From assembly GCF_000719285.1 (NCBI RefSeq), contig NZ_JOFS01000009.1, forward strand, positions 434,001-498,000: 64,000 nucleotides of DNA. The letters are read 5' to 3'. Of this stretch, positions 40,305 through 50,057 are shown in pieces. Source of the DNA: Streptomyces bicolor. GTDB lineage: Bacteria > Actinomycetota > Actinomycetes > Streptomycetales > Streptomycetaceae. Position 1 is the stretch's first letter; each line of letters begins with the position of its first letter. The position numbers were made by a program, and so were the translations under genes. The notes beneath the pieces were generated by a model. That model worked only from the letters and a program-made list of their open reading frames with translations, searched no databases and was not told the DNA's origin.

Positions 40305-41321
40305 ATGCGCCCGGTGTATCACCCCGCTGGCGCGGATGACGACCTACGCGTCGCGCTGGTTGAACTGCAGGCAGGTCGTTGGAGGGCTGCTCGGGACCTG
40401 TTACGCGGCACGCAGGCCCATTGGACGCTTCGGACTTCACGCACTCAGGTGCTGGCGGTCGCTGCTGCGCGCTCCGATGTGGTCGATGTGTGGCTGGCTG
40501 AGGAGCCGGACAGCTACGACGCCCAGGTGATGCGGGCACGGGTACTCGCCGAACGCGCTCTGCGCGCACATCGCCAACAGCACCCGGGAGTGGCGGACCT
40601 CGAAGCCGGTGCGCGGCATACGGCACTGTTGGCCGCCCGCCGCGCGCAGCAGGATCCCGTGCCGTGGGTATGTCTGCTGGCCTTGGCGCAGATCGACTCC
40701 CGCCAGGTGCTGCGGGAGCATCGTGAATGGTCGTCGGAGCCGATGCTGCCGAGCGGGCCGTGGGGGCTGCTGCACGAGGTCAACCGTCGCGACCCGTACA
40801 ACCGCGAAGCCTTCCACCGGGTGCTGCAGTTCCTGCTTGCGCGGGAGGCTCCCCGGGCTGCGTCGTTGGCTGCTGTCTTTGATTTCGGCAGGTGGGTGGC
40901 CTCGTGGGCACCGATCGGCTCGCCGCTGCTGCTTCTGCCGGTGTACGCGCAGGTGGAGCAGTGCCGACAGCAACTGGCGCAGGGACGGGTCGATCCATTG
41001 TGGCGGCGGCAGTGGGTGGAGGAGCCGACGCTCACCTACACGCTCAAAGCCTTCGCCGAGTGGTTCCTGAAGGGGGACCGGCACTTGCGGTCCGTGGCCG
41101 ATATGAGCCACCTGGCCTATGCCTTGTGGGTCAGCCACAACTTCGTTGAAGCGGCCGAAGTTTTCGCCGCCATGGAGCCTTACGCGTCGCGCGAGCCGTG
41201 GGGCTCGGTGGCTGAAGGCCCCTCGACGCTGGACCGTGGCGAGGCGCTCTTGCTCCGGGCGCGAAGGGAATCGTTGTCCTTCGCGCGTACGCACGGGCCA
41301 CGCGTCGGCCCGCATCCCTGA
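40305..41321 (+). CDS. Hypothetical alpha-helical protein
   Basis: A 338-residue protein of unknown function, all helical and TPR-like in appearance. It starts MRPVYHPAGADDDLRVALVE; segments such as VALVELQAGRWRAARDLL and LAERALRAHRQQHPG look like TPR helices. No signal peptide or catalytic motif is seen. It lies 84 nt upstream of the amino-acid permease on the same strand, so it may belong to the same operon. Confidence 0.7.
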   Translation: MRPVYHPAGADDDLRVALVELQAGRWRAARDLLRGTQAHWTLRTSRTQVLAVAAARSDVVDVWLAEEPDSYDAQVMRARVLAERALRAHRQQHPGVADLEAGARHTALLAARRAQQDPVPWVCLLALAQIDSRQVLREHREWSSEPMLPSGPWGLLHEVNRRDPYNREAFHRVLQFLLAREAPRAASLAAVFDFGRWVASWAPIGSPLLLLPVYAQVEQCRQQLAQGRVDPLWRRQWVEEPTLTYTLKAFAEWFLKGDRHLRSVADMSHLAYALWVSHNFVEAAEVFAAMEPYASREPWGSVAEGPSTLDRGEALLLRARRESLSFARTHGPRVGPHP

Positions 41322-41405
41322 CTGTTCCCGCTGCAGCACGTGGTTGGCATGAACCCGCCCATCGCACGTGCTTGACCCCGTCCCTCGTTTACTGGAGGTT
41401 GCTTC

Positions 41406-42941
41406 ATGTTCCGCTCAGGCCCGAGCCGTCAGCGTGCTGGCGGCAAAGCCGATGACGTGTACCTGCGCGAGCTCGGCTACGAGCCAGTGCTCACCCGGCG
41501 CATGGGGCCGTTCGGCAACTTCGCCATCAGCTTCTCCGTCATCAGCGTCCTCTCCGGTTGCATGACGCTGTACGGCTTTGGCCTGGGCACCGGAGGCCCG
41601 GCCGTGATGATGTGGGGCTGGCTCGCCGTCGGCCTCATGGTGATGCTCGTCGGCGCCGGACTGGCAGAGGTCACCTCCGCTTACCCCACCTCCGGCGCGC
41701 TGTACTACCAGGCCGAGCAACTCGGCGGGCGCAAATGGGGCTGGTACACCGGCTGGCTCAACCTCCTAGGCCTCCTCGGGGCGATCGCCGGCATCGACTA
41801 CGGCGCCGCGCTGTTCACCGGCGCCTTCCTGAACCTGCAGTTCGGCTTCGTCCCCACGCCGGGCAAGATCCTGGCGATCTACGTCTGCATCCTCGCCCTC
41901 CACGCCACCCTCAACCTCTTCGGTGTCCGGTTGGTGAGCGTCCTGAACTCCATCAGCGTGTGGTGGCACCTGGGCGGCGTCGCCCTGATCGTCGGCGTGC
42001 TGGCGATCGTGCCCTCCCACCACCAGGACCCGTCCTTCGTGTTCGGCGAGTTCGTCAACAACACCGGCTGGTCCAACTCGATGTACGTGGTGCTGATCGG
42101 GCTGCTGCTGGCGCAGTACACCTTCAGCGGGTACGACGCCTCCGCACATCTGTCGGAGGAGACCACCAACGCGCAGGTCTCCGCCTCCCGCGGCATCGTG
42201 CGAGCGATCGGCTGGTCGTGGCTGGCCGGGTTCGTGCTCCTGGCCGGGCTGACCTTCGCCATCCAGGACTACACCGCCACCCAGGCCACTGCCACCGGGG
42301 TGCCGCCGGCGCAGATCTTCCTCGATGCCATCGGGCTCGCCGGGGCGAAGGCTCTGCTGCTCGTGGTGATCGTCGCGCAGCTCTTCTGCGGCAACGCGGA
42401 GACCGCTGCCGCCAGCCGTATGGTGTTCGCCTTCTCCCGGGACGGTGCCCTGCCCGGTTCGCACCTGTGGCGCCACGTCGATGCCCGCTCCGGCACGCCG
42501 ACGCGCGCCGTGTGGCTGTCGGTCGGCGTGGCCGCAGTGCTTGCGCTGCCGTCGCTGTACAGCCCGACCGCGTACGCTGCGGTCACCGCGATCAACGTCA
42601 TCGGGATCACGCCCGCGTACGCCATTCCGATCTATCTGCGGGTCCGCAACCGTCACCGCTTCCAGCCAGGCCCGTGGAACCTGGGCCGCTGGGGCGTACC
42701 CGTCGGGGTGGTCGCCGTCGCCTGGGTGGCCTTCGTGACGGTGCTGTTCTGCCTGCCCCAGACGCGTCCGGACTCCGGACTCGTCTCCGTGACCACGTTC
42801 AACTACGCACCCATCGCCCTGCTGATCGTGCTTGGCCTCGCGTCCTTGTGGTGGCGCGTCGCGGGACGTGACTACACGGTGCCGGCCGCCGCAGCCGACG
42901 CCAACTCGGGCATGGCGAAGATCCAGGAAGAGGTCGTGTGA
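41406..42941 (+). CDS. APC-superfamily amino-acid/polyamine permease
   Basis: A 511-residue membrane protein with about 12 helices. The start FGNFAISFSVISVLSGCMTLYGF (here split in the text) is the first helix of amino-acid permeases, followed by a glycine-rich GLGTGGPAVMMWG, a long loop region and EVTSAYPTSGALYYQAEQLG, the conserved APC segment. The ATG has GGAGG upstream. Its stop overlaps the start of the glutamine-synthetase-like gene (TGATG). Such pairs import and use amines or amino acids, for instance gamma-glutamylation of polyamines; substrate is inference. Confidence 0.9.
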   Translation: MFRSGPSRQRAGGKADDVYLRELGYEPVLTRRMGPFGNFAISFSVISVLSGCMTLYGFGLGTGGPAVMMWGWLAVGLMVMLVGAGLAEVTSAYPTSGALYYQAEQLGGRKWGWYTGWLNLLGLLGAIAGIDYGAALFTGAFLNLQFGFVPTPGKILAIYVCILALHATLNLFGVRLVSVLNSISVWWHLGGVALIVGVLAIVPSHHQDPSFVFGEFVNNTGWSNSMYVVLIGLLLAQYTFSGYDASAHLSEETTNAQVSASRGIVRAIGWSWLAGFVLLAGLTFAIQDYTATQATATGVPPAQIFLDAIGLAGAKALLLVVIVAQLFCGNAETAAASRMVFAFSRDGALPGSHLWRHVDARSGTPTRAVWLSVGVAAVLALPSLYSPTAYAAVTAINVIGITPAYAIPIYLRVRNRHRFQPGPWNLGRWGVPVGVVAVAWVAFVTVLFCLPQTRPDSGLVSVTTFNYAPIALLIVLGLASLWWRVAGRDYTVPAAAADANSGMAKIQEEVV

Positions 42942-44332
42942 TGAACCAGGCTGAGGCCGCGCCGACCTCCGCGGATCATCCTGCTCGCGTGTTCGGTGTC
43001 GAGGAGCTGCGCAGGGCCGTCGGTGCTGGGCTGATCGACACAGTGCTCCTTGCTGTTCCGGACCTGCAGGGGCGCCTCAAGGGCAAACGGTACGGGGCAC
43101 GGCACTTTCTCAACCGCGTGCTCGACGGTGGCGCTGAGATGTGCGCCTACATCCTGGCCACGGACCCCGAGATGACCCCGGTCGACGGATTCGCCCTCAC
43201 CTCCTGGGCCAGCGGGTATGAGGACCTGCGCGTCGAGCCGGATCCGTCGACGCTGCGGGTCCTGCCCTGGATGCCACGCACCGCCCTCATCCTCGGCCAC
43301 GCCCTCGGCCCGGAAGGAGAGCCCATCGAAGTCGCTCCCAGACAGATCCTGCGCCACCAGCTGACACGCCTCGCCAGCCACGGTCTGCACGCCCAGGCCG
43401 GCCTGGAGACCGAATTCGTCCTCTACCGCGGCGCCTACACCCCGACCAGCAGAATCGGCCTCAACGGGCTCGTGCCGGTGACCGTCGACAACCTGGACTA
43501 CGCACTCGACCACCCCCCGGAGTACGACCGGTTCTTCCGGCGCCTGCAGGGCTCGCTGTCCAGGGCCGGGATGCCCGTGGAGGCCATCAAGACGGAAGGT
43601 GCTCCCGGCCAGGTCGAGGTCACCTTCCCCTACGGAGCGGCGCTATCCGCCTGCGACAACCACGTCGTCTTCAAGCACGCCGTGCGCACCCTGGCCAACC
43701 GGTCCGCCATGACCGCCACCTTCATGGCCGCGCCCCAGACCGGTGTCGCCAGCGGACTCCACCTGCACATCTCACTCACCCGCAGCGGCAACCCCATGCT
43801 CTCCGACCCAGCCGGCCAACTCTCCGAGACCGGCGGGCAAGCGGTCGCCGGACTGCTCGCGGCCCTCCCCGGGCTCGCCCCGCTGTATGCGCCGAACACC
43901 AACTCCTACAAGCGATTCACGCCAGGCTCCTTCGCCCCCACCCACATGACCTGGGGGCCGGACAACCGCACCTGCGCTATACGGATCGCTGGCCACGGCA
44001 CGGGACTGCACCTGGAAGTCCGTCTCCCTGGGGCCGACGCGAACCCCTACCTCGCCCTCTCCGCCGCCATAGCCGCCATCGTCCATGGCATAGAGCAGCG
44101 TCTCACCCCGCCACCGCCCTGCACCACCAATGCCTACGAGACCGTGGACGTACCCCTCGTGCCGCTCACCCTCGACCAGGCCCGCTCCGCCTTCCGGCAC
44201 AGCCCCGTCGCTCAGGGGTCGTTCGGCATGGACGTCGTCGAACACTACGCCCACCTCGCCCAACTCGAGCTCGATCATCACCGCGGCATCGTCACCGACG
44301 CAGAACAGGCCCGCTGGTTCACCCGCGCCTGA
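42941..44332 (+). CDS. Glutamine-synthetase-family ligase (GlnA3/gamma-glutamylpolyamine synthetase-like)
   Basis: A 463-residue member of the glutamine synthetase family. Active-site segments: GLETEFVLYRG (metal-binding Glu), PGQVEVTFPYG, SGLHLHISLTRSG (ATP/metal His), NRTCAIRIAG (catalytic Arg region) and HLEVRLPGADANPYLALS (C-terminal metal site). It is GlnA3-like rather than GlnA I: it lacks the usual regulatory adenylylation tail. Coupling to the permease implies ATP-dependent gamma-glutamylation of an imported amine as the first step of its use. ATG at 42941 is preferred to the GTG three bases earlier. Confidence 0.85.
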   Translation: MNQAEAAPTSADHPARVFGVEELRRAVGAGLIDTVLLAVPDLQGRLKGKRYGARHFLNRVLDGGAEMCAYILATDPEMTPVDGFALTSWASGYEDLRVEPDPSTLRVLPWMPRTALILGHALGPEGEPIEVAPRQILRHQLTRLASHGLHAQAGLETEFVLYRGAYTPTSRIGLNGLVPVTVDNLDYALDHPPEYDRFFRRLQGSLSRAGMPVEAIKTEGAPGQVEVTFPYGAALSACDNHVVFKHAVRTLANRSAMTATFMAAPQTGVASGLHLHISLTRSGNPMLSDPAGQLSETGGQAVAGLLAALPGLAPLYAPNTNSYKRFTPGSFAPTHMTWGPDNRTCAIRIAGHGTGLHLEVRLPGADANPYLALSAAIAAIVHGIEQRLTPPPPCTTNAYETVDVPLVPLTLDQARSAFRHSPVAQGSFGMDVVEHYAHLAQLELDHHRGIVTDAEQARWFTRA

Positions 44333-44441
44333 TCCACGCTGCCAGTGACCAGGCCCGGACGGGGAGGCCCCCCTCGCCGGTGCTGGCCGCCCCGGTAGCC
44401 AGCCAAAACCCGGGCGGGTTGAAGAACGAAGAAGGAAGAGC

Positions 44442-44786
44442 ATGTCTGCACGCCCCAGTACGGTTCCCGACCGGCTGACCCCAGCACAGGACCAGGTCCT
44501 CCACAAGATCGCCAACGGTCTCGACACCGAGGCGACAGCCCTCGCCCTCAACATCACGCGCGGCACGGTGAGCGTCCAGGCGTCGTCCACGAGCCGTCGG
44601 CTCGGGGTGAGCGGCCGCGCTGCTCTCACCGTGCTGCGCGACTCGGCCTTCAGCGACGTCACCGAGACCATCATCCCTGTGCGCCGAACGTGGAGCGTCG
44701 AGTACGCCACAGGCGATGTGCTCACCGAGGACAACGCGTTCACCGTGCACACCGCCCGGCGGCATTCTTCCCTGGAAGGACGATGA
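44442..44786 (+). CDS. LuxR-type HTH domain protein, short
   Basis: A 114-residue protein: DRLTPAQDQVLHKIANGLD then TEATALALNITRGTVSVQAS, the LuxR-like HTH with its recognition helix, and SRRLGVSGRAALTVL. Its C-terminal 40 residues are a short non-HTH tail. It has no receiver or sensor domain. The start of the phosphotransferase gene overlaps its stop by ATGA. It may control the operon with the kinase. Confidence 0.75.
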   Translation: MSARPSTVPDRLTPAQDQVLHKIANGLDTEATALALNITRGTVSVQASSTSRRLGVSGRAALTVLRDSAFSDVTETIIPVRRTWSVEYATGDVLTEDNAFTVHTARRHSSLEGR

Positions 44787-45826
44787 GCGAGATGGACACG
44801 GACTGGAACGAGGAACTGGTGGCCGACGTGCTGGCCGACCAGTACGGGATCGCCGTCGAAACGGTCGAGATGGTGCCGATGGGCACCGACACCATCAACC
44901 GGCGCGTGCTGACGGCCGACGGCCGCCGGCTCTTCGTGAAGGAGTACGGGGCGACCGTGGACCTCACGGCAGTCCGAGCGGCCTGGGACATGGCGGAGTA
45001 CTGCCGCGCGGCACAGCTTGCCGTGCCGAGGGTATGGCCCGACCAAGACGGCAGTTTCGTCGCGGTGGCCGAAGGAAGTGCTTGGGCGGTGGCCGATGAA
45101 GCTCCGGGTCGGGTGGCCACCTCGGCGATGACGGTAGCGCGAGCCGAACAGATCGGCATGGTCCTGGGACGTATGCACCGAGTCCTGGCCGCCTATCCGC
45201 TGCCCCGGCTACGGCAGCACACACGGTGGCGAACCGGTTCGGTCGAAGACGCCATGGTCAAAGCCGGCGCCGTGCTGGCGGCCGCTAAGCGGCAGCAGCA
45301 CCCGGACATGGTGCTTCTGAGCCACGAACTCAACCAGCGGTGCGATGACTTGCGCGCACACGTGGACGGTCTACGAGCGGGGCTTCCCGAGGAGTTCGTG
45401 GAGCAGGCCGTGCACGCCGACTTCACCCGCACGAACATGCTCGTCCTCGCCGATGTCGTCACCGGCGTCATCGACTTCCGCGGAGCGAGGGCGTTTCCGG
45501 CCTGGGAGCTGGGGCGCGCTGCCTTCGACCCCCGTACGGTCGCCATCAGCGACCAGTGGGCTGACTGCGCTCTGGTGATGATTCAGGCTTACCGATCTGA
45601 GAACCCCACTCTGCCGTTGGCCGACGTCGTGGCGTGCGTACGTGTTGCGCTGCTCTACATGCTGTTCAGCTTCTACGGCGCGGTCACATCCGAGTACGGC
45701 CTGCCTGCGGAAGCGGAAGCGGACTTGCAGCGGCACTGGCACGAGCGGCAGACCAGCATCAGCCGACTCCTGGATCTCGAAGATGTGCTCCGCTCCACCA
45801 CTGAGCGACCTGGAGGCCGAACGTGA
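44783..45826 (+). CDS. Phosphotransferase-family protein (APH fold)
   Basis: A 347-residue APH-like kinase. The N-lobe has VEMVPMGTDTINRRVL and RRLFVKEYG (Lys), the Brenner motif is VHADFTRTNMLVLAD and the metal-binding motif GVIDFRGARAFPAWELG. This is the homoserine-kinase/APH type with unknown acceptor. It is coupled by ATGA to the LuxR-HTH gene. Possible roles are small-molecule phosphorylation or self-protection. Confidence 0.8.
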   Translation: MSEMDTDWNEELVADVLADQYGIAVETVEMVPMGTDTINRRVLTADGRRLFVKEYGATVDLTAVRAAWDMAEYCRAAQLAVPRVWPDQDGSFVAVAEGSAWAVADEAPGRVATSAMTVARAEQIGMVLGRMHRVLAAYPLPRLRQHTRWRTGSVEDAMVKAGAVLAAAKRQQHPDMVLLSHELNQRCDDLRAHVDGLRAGLPEEFVEQAVHADFTRTNMLVLADVVTGVIDFRGARAFPAWELGRAAFDPRTVAISDQWADCALVMIQAYRSENPTLPLADVVACVRVALLYMLFSFYGAVTSEYGLPAEAEADLQRHWHERQTSISRLLDLEDVLRSTTERPGGRT

Positions 45827-45966
45827 TCGATGCGTGGCACTGGCTCGTGACCGGCAGCTCTTACCCCTGCCACCCGCATGCCGTCTCCGGAACCGCGGAG
45901 CCCGCCAAGGGGTTGCACGAAAGGGTGCTGAAAGTGGCATGTTCCCGCGCTGAAGCGCGCCCTGGC

Positions 45967-46443
45967 TCAGTCTTGAGCCTGGCCCCAGTAGTCCGACAGC
46001 ATCTCGGCTGGCCACTTCGGCTCCCGGACTTCGCCACGGGGACCCATTTCCGCGAAGTATGGCCCCAGGTCGTAGACGGGGGTGCCGTCGATAGCGTCGA
46101 GGTCGGTGACGTGCAGGTCCAGGCCGTTGACCTTAAGGAGGCGTGGGAAGGACTGCGCGAGCTGGTTCGGGCGACGATGGTTTCGGTGCACGAACGTGCC
46201 GGTGGCCGGCCACCGCGGGTTGTTACGAGGGCTGCGTGCATGCAGGGCGACATCACTGGGAGACGCCTTGTGGAAGTGCCAGACGACCAGCAGGTGGGAG
46301 AACTCCTCAAGGCCCCGTACCACCTCGAGGGGGAAGCCGCTGTTCAGTCGGATGATCGCGCTCCCGCTCCAATGGTCGTCGGTGACTTCGGTACGCCCTC
46401 CAACCACGATGCCGATGGGCTTGATCTCCAGCGACTGAGTCAT
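45967..46443 (-). CDS. trmO: tRNA (N6-threonylcarbamoyladenosine37) methyltransferase TrmO
   Basis: A 158-residue TsaA/TrmO-family protein: SLEIKPIGIVVGG, then SGSAIIRLNSGFPLEVVRGLEEFSHLLVVWHFH (shown in pieces: LEEFSHLLVVWHF), and a substrate motif DLHVTDLDAIDGTPVYDLGPY; this is the full TrmO pattern that methylates t6A37 of tRNA-Thr with SAM. The ATG at 46443 has GGGGAAAG upstream. It is convergent with the phosphotransferase gene and stands alone. Small TrmO proteins in accessory regions are widespread. Confidence 0.85.
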   Translation of the reverse strand: MTQSLEIKPIGIVVGGRTEVTDDHWSGSAIIRLNSGFPLEVVRGLEEFSHLLVVWHFHKASPSDVALHARSPRNNPRWPATGTFVHRNHRRPNQLAQSFPRLLKVNGLDLHVTDLDAIDGTPVYDLGPYFAEMGPRGEVREPKWPAEMLSDYWGQAQD

Positions 46444-46821
46444 GCGCTTTCCCCTTGATCCTCGTCGTGACGCCGTCAATCTACGGGGGCCAGACGGGCG
46501 TCAGAGCATCCAACTCGGCGATGGCCGGGGACCGACACGCTGCCGTGGCCCTCACGTTGGTCATCACGCCGTAGGGCGACGGAACACGGTCGCCCCTCGG
46601 GCAGGAAACCTCAAAAGTCACAACCGCCACAGGTGTCGGCGTTTCGGCCAACTTCGGTCGCCCTGAAAGCCGTACGTCACCACGACCACGCGTTCGACGC
46701 CCCCAGATTCCAGGCCTGTGCGTCGTCCGAAATCGAGCGCGTTCGATTCGCTCGCAGCCTCGTTGAGCCTGGCACCGCGACACCGCCCAGGTGCCGCAAC
46801 AACCGCACAGGAGGGACGCAG
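46444..46821. other. Gene-free region between trmO and the ABC exporter
   Basis: About 380 bp between divergent genes. No frame with codon bias, no tRNA and no clear hairpin other than short GC repeats. It must hold both promoters; AGGAGGG at 46809-46815 is the ribosome-binding site of the exporter gene. Confidence 0.5.
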
Positions 46822-48711
46822 TTGACCGCCACTGACACCCCGATCGAAGCCCCGCAAACGCCCCCTCCTCCGCCCCCAGCGACCATCTCGTTCGAGAGCA
46901 ACTACGGGAAGAACCCGCTGGGAGAGGCCACCTTCACAGCCATGTGCGCCCGGCTGCCCAGCGTGTTGCGGCAGACCGCGCAGATGGCGTGGGCCATCGA
47001 CCGGCTGGCCGTCATCCTGCTCCTGGTGTGCCAGGTGCTCACCGGCGTCACCGCCGCCGTAGTGCTGGCATTCACGGCAAAGGCCATGCAGCACCTCGTC
47101 GGTGACGGGCCCGTGTCCGAACGGCTGCACGCCGCCTTCCCCGCGCTCGTGGTCATCACGGCAGCGGTCGCCGTTGGCCGAATCTCCAGCGCGCTGTCCT
47201 CCTACGGTGACGGCCGGATCAGCCCCGGGTTGATCACGGCGGCCGACACCGCCCTGGTCGAGGCAGTCTGCCGAGTGGAAGCCTCCGCATACAGCGAAGA
47301 CGGGTTCGCCAACCGGCAGGAAGCCGCCGAAGTCGGCGTCTCGCGCACCACGATGATGGTCAAGGACGCGCAGCGGTTCACGGCTGCTTCCGTTCGTATG
47401 ATCGCCGCCAGCGGAGTCCTCACGGCGCTGCACCCTCTGATGCTGCCGTTGCTACTCCTGGCTGTCGTGCCCGCGGGCCTCGGTGCCGTGCTCTCCGCCC
47501 GAGTCGACTACGAGACGCACTACGCCAACGTCGGTGACCGCAACGTACGAGGCATGATGCGCTGGTGGGCGACCACCTCCCGACACGGCGACGAAGTCCG
47601 TGCCAACGGCATGACCGACTACATCGTGTACTGGTACCGCACTCTGTCCAAGCGCATCGACCAGCGCACCCTTACTGCTGCTCCCCGCATGCTGCGCATC
47701 GTGCTGACCACCTCGGCTCTCGGTGGCATCTTCCTCCTCGCCACCTGGGCCACCCTCGCCTGGCTGGCCTCCACCGGACGCCTGGACCTGGCCATCGCCG
47801 CCACCGCTGTCGTCGCCGTCCAGACCTCATTGGCCGCCTTGTCCCAGCTCGTCATCAACGGGGCTGCACTGTTCCACACCTCCCTGTACCTCGCCGACAT
47901 GCGCTCCTTCCTCGACCTCGCCGCCGAGCGCGCCCCCAAGCGTGGCGAGGCGAAGATCTCCGCACCGGTCGAAGAGATCCGTCTGGAGGATGCGCTCTAC
48001 TGCTACCCCGGCAAGGAGCGGCCGGCCGTCGACCACGTCTCCCTGACCCTGCGCCGGGGCGAGATCCTGGCGATCGTCGGCGAGAACGGCTCCGGAAAGT
48101 CCACCCTCAGCAGGCTGATCACCGGGATCCTCCTACCCGACAAAGGCCGTGTGACCTGGGACGGAGTCGATCTGGCCTCCGCCGACCCGAGCAGTGTGTG
48201 GGCGCACACGGGCCTGGTCCCGCAGATCTTCGCTCAGTGGCCCCTGCGCGCCCGGGAGAACGTAACGCTCGGGCAGCCCCGCACCTTCCACGACGAACCC
48301 GTGTGGGAGGCCATCGACGCCGTCGGCATGCGCACCGCGATCGAAGAGCTACCCAAGGAACTGGACACACTCCTTGCCCGAGAGTTCTTCGGTGGCTCCG
48401 AACTGTCCGGTGGGCAGTGGCAGAGGTTGGCCTGCTCCCGTGCGCTCTACCGGCGCTCGGCACTGTTGATCCTGGACGAGCCCACCTCGCAGATGGACCC
48501 GCGCGGTGAGCACGACATCTTCGAGGAGATCAAGAGCATCGCCGCAGACCGCATCACGGTGGTGGTCACTCACCAACTCGAAAACACCAAGATCGCCGAC
48601 CGGATCATCGTCATGCAAGACGGCCGGATCACCGAACAGGGCCGATACGAGGAACTCGCCAACGGCGGCGGGCTCTTCGCAGAACTCCTCGCCCTGGCCA
48701 AGGACCGCTGA
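46822..48711 (+). CDS. ABC transporter, fused permease/ATPase exporter
   Basis: A 629-residue exporter half-transporter. The TTG start is fixed by AGGAGGG 6 nt upstream. The N-terminal 330 residues form about six membrane helices (LAVILLLVCQVLTGVTAAVV; LGGIFLLATWATLAWLA). The C-terminal ATPase has Walker A VGENGSGKSTLS, signature LSGGQWQRLAC, Walker B LLILDEPTSQMD and H-loop VVTHQ. It resembles lantibiotic/multidrug-type exporters. The cargo is not shown; it could export a product of a nearby cluster. Confidence 0.92.
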   Translation: MTATDTPIEAPQTPPPPPPATISFESNYGKNPLGEATFTAMCARLPSVLRQTAQMAWAIDRLAVILLLVCQVLTGVTAAVVLAFTAKAMQHLVGDGPVSERLHAAFPALVVITAAVAVGRISSALSSYGDGRISPGLITAADTALVEAVCRVEASAYSEDGFANRQEAAEVGVSRTTMMVKDAQRFTAASVRMIAASGVLTALHPLMLPLLLLAVVPAGLGAVLSARVDYETHYANVGDRNVRGMMRWWATTSRHGDEVRANGMTDYIVYWYRTLSKRIDQRTLTAAPRMLRIVLTTSALGGIFLLATWATLAWLASTGRLDLAIAATAVVAVQTSLAALSQLVINGAALFHTSLYLADMRSFLDLAAERAPKRGEAKISAPVEEIRLEDALYCYPGKERPAVDHVSLTLRRGEILAIVGENGSGKSTLSRLITGILLPDKGRVTWDGVDLASADPSSVWAHTGLVPQIFAQWPLRARENVTLGQPRTFHDEPVWEAIDAVGMRTAIEELPKELDTLLAREFFGGSELSGGQWQRLACSRALYRRSALLILDEPTSQMDPRGEHDIFEEIKSIAADRITVVVTHQLENTKIADRIIVMQDGRITEQGRYEELANGGGLFAELLALAKDR

Positions 48712-49019
48712 TACCCGACCAACCCACGTCTAGGATCCGCAGTTCCGTGAGCACTGTCGGCGGATCATGAGCACTGTCCGAGCAAATCCGGGTGACCATG
48801 AGCACTGGTTACGCTCAGCGGAGGGGGCTGAGTAGACGGCTGCGGCGCGTGCCCCCCGCACAGCCTGGTCGTGACGTGGCGCATATACAACTGCGGGCGA
48901 TGCGCAACCACAGGCCCTTCCGCCGTCAAGTCGAAGGTGTAGGTGGGCGCCGGACATCTTCCCCGCGCCCACGGTGTCCTTTGAAGTTGGTGACCCTTTC
49001 CCAACGGTGGAGTCCCAGC

Positions 49020-49739
49020 TCAGCCGTCAAGCGTGAAGATCATCCAGTGCCACGCTGCACCCCGGTAGCGGGTGTCGAACTCATCCACCGTCGTCCAGCC
49101 ACTCATCCACCGTCCGCCGCCGTGGTATTTCGCCTGGCAGGAGCACGTGCACTCGAACAGGCGGGCATGCCTGCATGCCCCATTGCACTTCTCGTCAGGG
49201 TTGTACTCACGTCCGAGGACAATGCGCTTGTTGCGGCGCAACAGTTGCCTCGTCACGTTCAGAAAGTGCCGGTTGGCGAACGTCCAGCACATCCTGTCGC
49301 CGTTCCACTGGAGACTGTGTGTGGTGGGCAGCAGATCACTGATGAGCCGCTGGTGCTCCGGCATGCTGCGCCGGGGCAGCCAGATACCGGTCGGGCTGCC
49401 GCCGGGGAGAGCGATAGCTGGAAGGTAGTCGCCCCGCCAGGCAGGCAGCCAGTCGGGCACCGGCACGGGCGTGTTGTCCTCCGCCCGTGACGAATGCCCG
49501 GCGCGGTCGAGGAAGACTCGGTGGACGTAGCGGCTCCTGTCCCCAAGAGTCGCCCGCGGCGCCTCAGTGCGCCTACGCCAACGCAGTTGCGGGTCTTCCT
49601 TAGCCAGAGCCAGCGGAACCCGCTGGCCGGAAGCCGTGCAGCGATAGGGCATATCCCGCGAGCGCCAGTGCGGGACGATTTTGCCATCCTCGACCTTGAC
49701 GATCTGGCCACATGTGCCACATATGGGTTCCTTCGCCAA
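49020..49739 (-). CDS. Cargo gene with Cys-rich termini, unknown function
   Basis: A 239-residue protein; the best start is a TTG at 49739 with GAGAGG upstream. The N-terminus has a zinc-knuckle-like CGTCGQIV; the C-terminus has CNGACRHARLFECTCSC followed by KYHGGG, the C-x3-C-x7-C-x-C-x-C...HG pattern that I recall from proteins of actinophages and mobile elements. The middle has WHWM-type aromatic residues and no catalytic motif. It is the only gene in the transposon-like element; its function may be related to the element or be a passenger trait. Confidence 0.6.
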   Translation of the reverse strand: MAKEPICGTCGQIVKVEDGKIVPHWRSRDMPYRCTASGQRVPLALAKEDPQLRWRRRTEAPRATLGDRSRYVHRVFLDRAGHSSRAEDNTPVPVPDWLPAWRGDYLPAIALPGGSPTGIWLPRRSMPEHQRLISDLLPTTHSLQWNGDRMCWTFANRHFLNVTRQLLRRNKRIVLGREYNPDEKCNGACRHARLFECTCSCQAKYHGGGRWMSGWTTVDEFDTRYRGAAWHWMIFTLDG

Positions 49740-50057
49740 GGGGTACGCCTCTCACCTGGTAGGGCAGTCGCAGCACTATCGCCGGATAGTAGGCGGTTGC
49801 GCCCGATCAGGTGGCACAAATCCAGACAGCAGTCTGTTCTCGCCGTGGACCGGCCCAGCCCGGCGGCCACGGTCCGGTATACGCGCTGTTCCCGGCGATC
49901 TGCGCCGCATCTGGGCGGAGTTGGTGGTAAGAGGCACGCCATCCAGCCGATCAGCCGACGTTCCACATAGCCGGTGAACCCCGACTAGGGAAACCGGCGA
50001 TCGTCATGACCATTGGTACATCGTTCGTTGTCACAGGCTCAGCCGAGGGGGAACGCC
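49740..50057. other. Gene-free interior of the transposon-like element
   Basis: About 320 bp to the right of the cargo gene, upstream of its start. No frame with coding bias in either direction. It presumably carries the cargo promoter and part of the right end of the element. Confidence 0.45.

Noticed and set aside
41558..42871. 437-codon plus-strand frame inside the permease gene
   Set aside because: Arg/Pro-rich frame-shifted shadow of the permease, which has a clear APC sequence and start.
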